Shown piece after piece: positions 5,760-10,268 of a DNA stretch of 10,268 bases. A program made the position numbers and the translations under genes. Origin of the DNA: an uncultured Prevotella sp. (GTDB taxonomy: Bacteria > Bacteroidota > Bacteroidia > Bacteroidales > Bacteroidaceae); assembly GCA_934256705.1 (NCBI GenBank), contig CAKQPF010000088.1, forward strand, positions 1-10,268. The letters are read 5' to 3'. Each line of letters opens with the position of its first letter. Positions within the stretch are counted from its first letter, which is position 1. The notes under the pieces are model-generated. The model worked only from the letters and a program-made list of their open reading frames with translations. It made no database searches and had not been told where the DNA came from.

Positions 5760-6807
5760 AGAAATCATTAATTTTGTTACACATTTCGACAATCTCAGCT
5801 ATACTATACCTTATATCACAATGCACACTAAGCATTCTTTCTGAAAAATCCCTTGCCTCTTCAAATTCGCTATTTTTTGGCATACCCCATAATATAGCAG
5901 GATAAATCTTATTTTTTACCATGTATTGTCGTAATGCATCACGCTCTTTAGCCGTATCCAACAGCAGTATCAAAGAGAAAGGTTGCCAGTAATCATTACG
6001 CTCTCCTCCAAGCACTTTAAACTTTTTCCCTAATAATTCATTTGCCAACAACCAATTATCATATTTCAAATCAGTCCATTGCTTAATATTAAAAGTGTTG
6101 GATATTTCCCAGCTTTGACTATCAATACCACTTAGCGTCAAATTTGATATTTGATCCTCTGTTTCTACATATTTTTCACGAAAAGCATTCTTTGCATCTG
6201 CATCAGCCGTACTTGTAGTATAGACCTTTCGAAGATATTCGGCTTTCATTGTCATCGCCTCATATCTTTCCATTGCCATTTCCTTACATTCCGCTGTAGG
6301 CTTTATCACATCAGGAAGTATTTCCCCTTTAGGCGACCACAACACACCTCCAACAGCCACAGGCAAAGACTTTCTTAAAGAAGCTATACACCAATCGGCA
6401 TCACTCCGTATAGACCAATCTGTTATCAACCCATGTGTATGATCTTCTATAACAGGAACACAAATATCTTTATTTGTGCGGCATTTTCTTAAACCAAAAT
6501 AATCAGTACGGAAAAGAACATCTCCATTCTGATAAGGCAAAGTGCGAACAACTTCTTCGTCCTTATCAAACAAAGGATAATCGTTATACAATGCCACTTC
6601 AATTCCTATAAGCTTGATATATCCAATCACTTCATAGCAGAAATAAGCTGGCATCCATATGCGTTTCCATTTCTCCTGCTTTATAATAGCCTCGATGGCA
6701 TGACGACCACACGCATAAAAACGCTTATTTCCTAATATATCTAACTGAAAATAATCTACACGGAAATTGAAGTCACATTTGTGGAAATCCGAACCAAACT
6801 CTTTCAT
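5743..6807 (-). CDS. Divergent DegT-like PLP-dependent (fold-type I) protein
   Basis: A 354-residue protein with the skeleton of a DegT/aminotransferase enzyme but little direct similarity to the classic one at 1765-3051. FYACGRHAIEAII (30-42) takes the place of the 'SGTxAL' segment. WMPAYFCYEV (51-60) matches 'vPaytc', and DVLFRTDYFGL (96-106) matches the 'hlyG' strand. VIEDHTHGL (119-127) provides the ring-nitrogen aspartate D122, and DWCIASLRKSLPVAVGGVLW (138-157) the likely Schiff-base lysine K146 before GG. Both key residues are kept, so it may be catalytic. The C-terminal domain around 200-330 (an acidic helix, then YWQPFSLILLL and YPAILWGMP) is unlike standard sugar aminotransferases. 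Its ATG overlaps the ATP-grasp stop (ATGA at 6807-6804) and its end overlaps the next start, so it is tightly coupled to both. Product unknown; I infer an amine or amino-acid precursor for the ligase. Confidence 0.85.
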   Translation of the reverse strand: MKEFGSDFHKCDFNFRVDYFQLDILGNKRFYACGRHAIEAIIKQEKWKRIWMPAYFCYEVIGYIKLIGIEVALYNDYPLFDKDEEVVRTLPYQNGDVLFRTDYFGLRKCRTNKDICVPVIEDHTHGLITDWSIRSDADWCIASLRKSLPVAVGGVLWSPKGEILPDVIKPTAECKEMAMERYEAMTMKAEYLRKVYTTSTADADAKNAFREKYVETEDQISNLTLSGIDSQSWEISNTFNIKQWTDLKYDNWLLANELLGKKFKVLGGERNDYWQPFSLILLLDTAKERDALRQYMVKNKIYPAILWGMPKNSEFEEARDFSERMLSVHCDIRYSIAEIVEMCNKINDFYDTDI

Positions 6808-7955
6808 TGTTTTAATAATTCAGCTATAGGATCTCCATTATCAGAAGAATAAACAATATAATTTGTATGCTCCATATCATTCATCTTCAATTCTTGCAAT
6901 TTATCAGAAACAAAGTGTTTCTCCCAACACCAAGGTTCCTTTTCACATATGTCAAAGATAGGTTTCACATTAGCAGTTTGTTCTACGACATAATAAAGTC
7001 CAGAAAATTTATGTTTAAAGGTTGTCACATCTATAGGTTTTAACACTCCCATTGCTGCCTCTACTACAGCTGCCATTATATCAAAACCCGTACTAAGCTC
7101 TACCATTGGCCACCATATATGTCCACCACCTGGACGAGCATTAAACTCAATAAGATAAACTTTTCCATCAATAATCTTCACTTCTGTATGACACGGACCA
7201 TTTTCAACTCCGATAGCCGTCAGTCCCGAAGATACTCCACACACTACTTTATTCCACAATTCCTTACTTAAAGGAGCAGGCTGATGATGACCAAGTTCTA
7301 CACAATGAGGAGCACCACTACTATCTTTTTGAGTAATCTGAACAATGGTATGATGCCCCTTGAACGAAATGCTCTCAACACTACATTCCATACCACCAAC
7401 GAGGAATTGTTCTGCAATAATCTGAGGTTTTACGCCAGTTCTAAAGAAACTTGTGGCATACTCAAACGCAGATGTAAGTTCATCTTCATTATTCACAACC
7501 GTAATCCCCCTTTTCCCTCCAAGACACACAGGCTTAAGAATCATAGGATAAGGAATGTCTGACATAATAATATCCTCTATACTTGAAGATTCTACATACT
7601 TGGGAGAAAGTAAATCGGTTAGATTTTTAATACATTCTCTATTGCGATACTTGTCTGTAATAACCTCAGCCACATCAACCGCATTGCCTAATAAGCCAAG
7701 TTTATTTGCTACATAAGCAGTAATAGGAACAGACAACTCTGTTGTTGCTACAACACCATCTACTCCTATCTCCTTACAGATGGCTATAATACCATCTTTG
7801 TCAAAAATATTAATCTCATGGAAATAATCCACCTTAGAATCATCTACCTTTCCATCAATCATAGAAAAATAATGACCCTCAAATCCTAATCGATGACAAG
7901 CTTCACCAAAATAGGAAGCCATAACGCCACCACCAATAATTGCTAATTTCTTCAT
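6804..7955 (-). CDS. ATP-grasp ligase (carboxylate-amine/amino-acid ligase type)
   Basis: 383 residues. A Rossmann-like pre-ATP-grasp domain opens with KLAIIGGGVMASYFG (3-17). The ATP-grasp core follows: DKYRNRECI (101-109), YPMILKPVCLGGKRGITVV (136-154, K141 and K148 bind ATP), IIAEQFLVGGMECSVESISF (179-198) and CHTEVKIIDGKVYLIEFNAR (255-274), where E258, E270 and N272 are the Mg ligands. A GGGHI segment (276-280) follows. These enzymes activate a carboxylate as an acyl phosphate and join it to an amine, as in L-amino-acid ligases and PurK/carbamoyl-phosphate-synthase-like proteins. The substrate is not readable from the sequence. It starts 2 bases after the sugar transferase stop and overlaps the next gene by 4 bases. 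No catalytic residue appears to be lost. Confidence 0.94.
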   Translation of the reverse strand: MKKLAIIGGGVMASYFGEACHRLGFEGHYFSMIDGKVDDSKVDYFHEINIFDKDGIIAICKEIGVDGVVATTELSVPITAYVANKLGLLGNAVDVAEVITDKYRNRECIKNLTDLLSPKYVESSSIEDIIMSDIPYPMILKPVCLGGKRGITVVNNEDELTSAFEYATSFFRTGVKPQIIAEQFLVGGMECSVESISFKGHHTIVQITQKDSSGAPHCVELGHHQPAPLSKELWNKVVCGVSSGLTAIGVENGPCHTEVKIIDGKVYLIEFNARPGGGHIWWPMVELSTGFDIMAAVVEAAMGVLKPIDVTTFKHKFSGLYYVVEQTANVKPIFDICEKEPWCWEKHFVSDKLQELKMNDMEHTNYIVYSSDNGDPIAELLKQ

Positions 7956-7957
7956 AT

Positions 7958-8596
7958 TTATTTGTTTTGAAGTTTACGTAATTTATCCATAATTCCAAGG
8001 TCATCAATGTCCTCCATATCCGAAGCACCTTCGCCAATATCTTCTCGTTTTAAAACATTGACAATTGTCTTAAATACAATATTAATATCTGTTTTCAAAG
8101 TACAATGATCAACATACCAAACATCATATTCAAACTTTTTGCTCAACTTACAATGGTTTCTACCATTTACTTGAGCCCAACCGCTAATGCCAGGTCGAAC
8201 CTCATGACGACGATGTTGTTCAGGTGTAAAAACTAACAGATAATCAGTTGTAAGTGGACGAGGACCTATCAATGCCATATTACCCTTCAGTACATTAATC
8301 AGCTGCGGCAACTCGTCGATCGAAGTAGAGCGCACAAACCTACCAACCTTTGTCAGTCGGTCTGCATCAGGCAGCAGATTTCCTTCCGCATCCTTCTCGT
8401 CCGTCATCGTCTTAAACTTAATGACTTTAAAGATTTTGCCATCCTTACCCGGACGCTCTTGCAAGAAAAAAGCCCCTGCCCCTTTATTGGCGAAGTGCAA
8501 CCAAATGGTTACCACTATCAGGATTGGACTTATACAAATCAATGCTATAAGCGCAATCCAAAAATCAAAGAATCGTTTAAAAAAATGTTTGTACAT
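7958..8596 (-). CDS. Initiating sugar transferase, PglC/WcfS-type monotopic phosphoglycosyltransferase
   Basis: 212 residues, the compact form of PF02397. One hydrophobic segment (about 12-34) contains the SP break (S23-P24), typical of the re-entrant membrane helix. KFKTM (61-65) precedes the active-site STSIDELPQLINVLKGNMAL (90-109) with the D94-E95 pair, then IGPRPL (110-115), YLLVFTPEQHRRHEVRPGIS (119-138) and GWAQVNGRN (139-147). It transfers a sugar phosphate from UDP-sugar to undecaprenyl phosphate on the cytoplasmic face, starting the repeat unit; a diNAcBac- or AATGal-type sugar is likely given the aminotransferase in the window, but this is inference. The last 45 residues form a charged tail (REDIGEGASDMEDIDDL). 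The 5' half is about 50% GC and the 3' end about 25-30%, so the gene may span a recombination junction. It begins 31 bases after the nucleotidyltransferase-like gene. Confidence 0.95.
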   Translation of the reverse strand: MYKHFFKRFFDFWIALIALICISPILIVVTIWLHFANKGAGAFFLQERPGKDGKIFKVIKFKTMTDEKDAEGNLLPDADRLTKVGRFVRSTSIDELPQLINVLKGNMALIGPRPLTTDYLLVFTPEQHRRHEVRPGISGWAQVNGRNHCKLSKKFEYDVWYVDHCTLKTDINIVFKTIVNVLKREDIGEGASDMEDIDDLGIMDKLRKLQNK

Positions 8597-8627
8597 ATTA
8601 TATTTAAATCTATAAAAATTTCAATTT

Positions 8628-9770
8628 CTACAACTCTCGTTCGTTTCTATACCTCCACCGTCTCCATATTGATATGCGCAATATTCCTATTGGTGTCCAT
8701 GCCACTTCTACAGGGAAGTATCTTACGAGTCGCATGGTGTGGCGTAGCCATTGCATCATAAGACGAGTGCTTGAGGCATAACGTTCTGATTTCAGTCGCT
8801 CGTCGTGATGACCAAAGTTACCTGCCTTCATAATCTCATTGAGCAGGAATCTTCCTAAACGTTCATCAGGTGCTGGCAATGGGGATTGTTGGGAGACGAA
8901 CAATGAATTGTCGGCAGATCCGTCAAACAGATACCATAACACCCATGCAGAAGCAGAGGCAAAAGACTCAAGCTGGAAACGACTTAACAAGCGTGATACT
9001 TCATCAGACGATTGCATTGAACGAGCTACATAGTACAAGTCCATCATCTGACGCAAACCGATTCCCTCATACAGCAAATGCCATAGGTTATGATTTAGAG
9101 TCAATATCAAGCTGAACACATTATCTGGCACACAACACTCCAGCTGCTCATTATATATAATATGGTGTAGTCCCTCATTCCTAAACCATTTCTGCAAACG
9201 AGAATTGCGCCAAAGGTTACGACTAATAGACGGACGATAGTGCAATTCTATCTCTGTATCAGGAAACATACTGAGGTCGGCATGATGATAATCGTAATAA
9301 TACATCGTGTTGGTATCACGTGCCCAACGTATCACCTTGTCCGCATCCCCAACCATCCACATGTCAATATCACCCGATTGTCTAAGCAAACTCATTCGGT
9401 TAGTTTCGTCCGCATTGCTTTTATCATCATAATACATGGCCACCGCCTGACCTTTAAGCACACACGACTTATATCCAGCAGCCTTTATCACTCCATACAG
9501 TTCAACACATCTACGGTTCATCACCTCATTGCGTTTCTGAATGTTGGCAGTAATGGCAAGCCATTGCATCTTCAGTTTAGGTGGCAAGTTTGCCACCTTG
9601 CTATCATCGTTCTTTATAGTACATTGCACCCCCCTAAAGCACACGCCAACCAAAGCCTGTCTCATAGCATCATCAAATGCCTCACCCCATTCCTCGGCAG
9701 AAGGCGTAAACGACAATCCCTGACGTGTACCTACAGATAATTGCAAGAGTTCAAAAAAAAGCATATTCAT
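8628..9770 (-). CDS. NTP_transf_5-type nucleotidyltransferase-like protein
   Basis: A 380-residue protein of the uncharacterised nucleotidyltransferase family common in Bacteroidetes capsule loci. The nucleotidyltransferase-fold signature is CVLKGQAVAMYY (103-114) followed by SGDIDMWMV (132-140), with D134 and D136 as the paired metal-binding acids. IELHYRPS (174-181) gives a third acid at E175. Conserved family blocks follow: EGIGLRQMMDLYYVARSM (235-252), FLLNEIMKAGNFGHHDER near residue 310, and RLVRYFPVE toward the C-terminus, with a basic tail (WRRWRYRNEREL). No signal peptide is seen. The reaction is not established; transfer of a nucleotidyl or phospho group during polysaccharide assembly is plausible. 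It is the first gene of the run in this window, preceded by about 500 bases without genes. An uninterrupted run of eight T lies in codons 4-6 (9753-9760). Confidence 0.9.
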   Translation of the reverse strand: MNMLFFELLQLSVGTRQGLSFTPSAEEWGEAFDDAMRQALVGVCFRGVQCTIKNDDSKVANLPPKLKMQWLAITANIQKRNEVMNRRCVELYGVIKAAGYKSCVLKGQAVAMYYDDKSNADETNRMSLLRQSGDIDMWMVGDADKVIRWARDTNTMYYYDYHHADLSMFPDTEIELHYRPSISRNLWRNSRLQKWFRNEGLHHIIYNEQLECCVPDNVFSLILTLNHNLWHLLYEGIGLRQMMDLYYVARSMQSSDEVSRLLSRFQLESFASASAWVLWYLFDGSADNSLFVSQQSPLPAPDERLGRFLLNEIMKAGNFGHHDERLKSERYASSTRLMMQWLRHTMRLVRYFPVEVAWTPIGILRISIWRRWRYRNEREL

Positions 9771-9970
9771 GTTCCAATATCAATATAGAAACATTAACGA
9801 CTACACTAATCATCACCAATCGACCATTAATCTGAGCAATGATATACTATTTGGTACGGTAACCATAAAAATAGCAATACAGATTTGCAGCTGATGACAC
9901 GGTTACATTTATGATGTTGCTGGAAAAGTAGCATTGAGAAAATGATTGCGGTAAATGCAGATTGCATAGC

Positions 9971-10043
9971 TATTACTCCCTAATAACATAGCTTTTACCA
10001 CCCAATATCTATGCTTTTACAGCCTAATATCTATGCTTTTACA
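9971..10043. repeat. 22-bp tandem repeats, three copies plus a partial
   Basis: Units at 9971-9992, 9993-10014 and 10015-10036 are each 22 bp, followed by a partial unit TTTTACA at 10037-10043. Units 2 and 3 are nearly identical (TTTTAC, then a variable C/A-rich triplet, then AATATCTATGC). Unit 1 is more degenerate (TATTAC...AACATAGC). The period is two helical turns. The array lies between the operon and a promoter reading the other way, so it may bind a regulator. It is not CRISPR: there are no spacers. Confidence 0.75.
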
Positions 10044-10078
10044 ACAGTTCAATAATAGCCACTCTTATTTCTCCAGAA

Positions 10079-10111
10079 AGAGCCCTCCCCTCCCTGGAGG
10101 GGCTTTTCTTT
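10079..10111 (+). terminator. GC-rich terminator-like hairpin without an obvious upstream gene
   Basis: CCCCTC (10087-10092) pairs with GAGGGG (10097-10102) around a CCCT loop, and the stem is followed by CTTTTCTTT. Outer bases AAAGAGCCC and GGGGCTTTTCTTT give some further complementarity. It fits a plus-strand terminator, but no plus-strand gene lies to its left in the region from 3857. It may end a short untranslated RNA crossing the 22-bp repeats, or insulate the promoter that begins in its T-tract. Confidence 0.5.
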
Positions 10112-10141
10112 GGTTAGGGACTGCCTGCTGAGATAATTTTG
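10109..10141 (+). promoter_or_regulatory. Rightward Bacteroidetes-type promoter reading out of the window
   Basis: TTTG at 10109-10112, a 21-bp spacer and TAATTTTG at 10134-10141 match the TTTG-N19-21-TANNTTTG consensus exactly. Transcription would start near 10148 and run off the right edge; the 120 bases that follow contain no long frame, implying a long leader. The gene it serves is outside the window, divergent from the polysaccharide operon. Confidence 0.6.
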
Positions 10142-10268
10142 CACAAAAACAAGTGCATTTTACATAATTTCACATATTTTTTCGCTGAAATATTTGGCTC
10201 TTCTCAAATTTTAGTACATTTATGTATCTAAGTTTGAGGAGACCTTCAGTTCCAAGAGAGGGATGCCG

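Larger units (their letters stand above)
9771..10268. other. Gene-free region upstream of the polysaccharide operon
   Basis: No coding frame is convincing on either strand. The part nearest the operon (9771-9970) is AT-rich, and I see no exact match to the Bacteroidetes promoter consensus on the minus strand, so the operon promoter is unlocated. Further right come the 22-bp repeats, an orphan hairpin and a rightward promoter, listed separately. From 10142 to 10268 is AT-rich leader-like sequence; TAAGTTTG at 10229-10236 resembles a -7 box but lacks a -33 box at the right distance. Confidence 0.6.

Noticed and set aside
9240..9740. 166-residue plus-strand frame
   Set aside because: It is antisense to the nucleotidyltransferase-like gene, whose family motifs are clear; the translation is His/Ile/Ser-rich without domain features.
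9851..9862. TTGGTACGGTAA as a matching end of the GGTACC element at the left edge
   Set aside because: It shares only about 10 bases with one mismatch, lacks the repeated copy, and is separated by nearly 10 kb of unrelated genes; chance is enough.
9850..9887. Plus-strand promoter (TTTG at 9850-9853, CAGATTTG at 9880-9887)
   Set aside because: The spacer is 26 bp, outside 19-21, and the -7 box has a mismatch at its first base.
9971..10043. CRISPR array
   Set aside because: Units are contiguous with no unique spacers, and no cas gene is present.

Overview
The window looks like part of a surface-polysaccharide (capsule or exopolysaccharide) locus from a gut or oral Bacteroidales bacterium, probably Prevotella/Segatella- or Bacteroides-like. 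Three lines of evidence support this. The protein families are typical of such loci: a PglC-type initiating sugar transferase, an NTP_transf_5-type nucleotidyltransferase and a PglE/WcfR-like aminotransferase. Shine-Dalgarno sequences are largely absent. Three places match the Bacteroidetes sigma-factor consensus TTTG-N19-21-TANNTTTG exactly (283-314, 3072-3102, 10109-10141).

Layout, left to right. Positions 1-344 hold no intact gene: a GGTACC-containing direct repeat, a short relic of a second sugar transferase on the minus strand, and three 33-bp repeats leading into a promoter. Positions 345-1739 (+) encode an AAA+ ATPase of the DUF4143 type. Convergent to it, 1765-3051 (-) encodes a DegT/DnrJ/EryC1/StrS sugar aminotransferase. 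A toxin-antitoxin module on the plus strand follows (RelB/DinJ-like antitoxin 3145-3468, PIN-domain toxin 3449-3856), with its own promoter, possible operator repeats and terminator. From 3909 to 9770 everything is on the minus strand. In transcription order: nucleotidyltransferase-like protein (9770-8628), initiating sugar transferase (8596-7958), ATP-grasp ligase (7955-6804), DegT-like PLP protein (6807-5743), FemAB/GNAT-like acyltransferase (5759-4728), an orphan 165-residue protein (4721-4224) and a 65-residue hypothetical (4106-3909). The last 498 bases (9771-10268) hold no recognisable gene. They contain 22-bp tandem repeats, an orphan terminator-like hairpin and a promoter reading rightward out of the window.

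How the genes may work together. The sugar transferase would load the first sugar phosphate onto undecaprenyl phosphate at the inner membrane, and the aminotransferase would supply a 4-amino-sugar nucleotide, as WcfR and WcfS do for Bacteroides fragilis PSA. The ATP-grasp, PLP and GNAT/FemAB genes are packed with a 4-base ATGA overlap and a 17-base overlap, so they look like one translationally coupled unit. I infer that they build and attach an amide-linked (amino-acid-like) decoration, with the two following orphan proteins as possible accessory parts. This cassette is the best candidate here for an undescribed system. The toxin-antitoxin module and the ATPase gene lie antisense to the operon and look like later insertions; the relic sugar transferase and the patchy base composition also point to repeated recombination.
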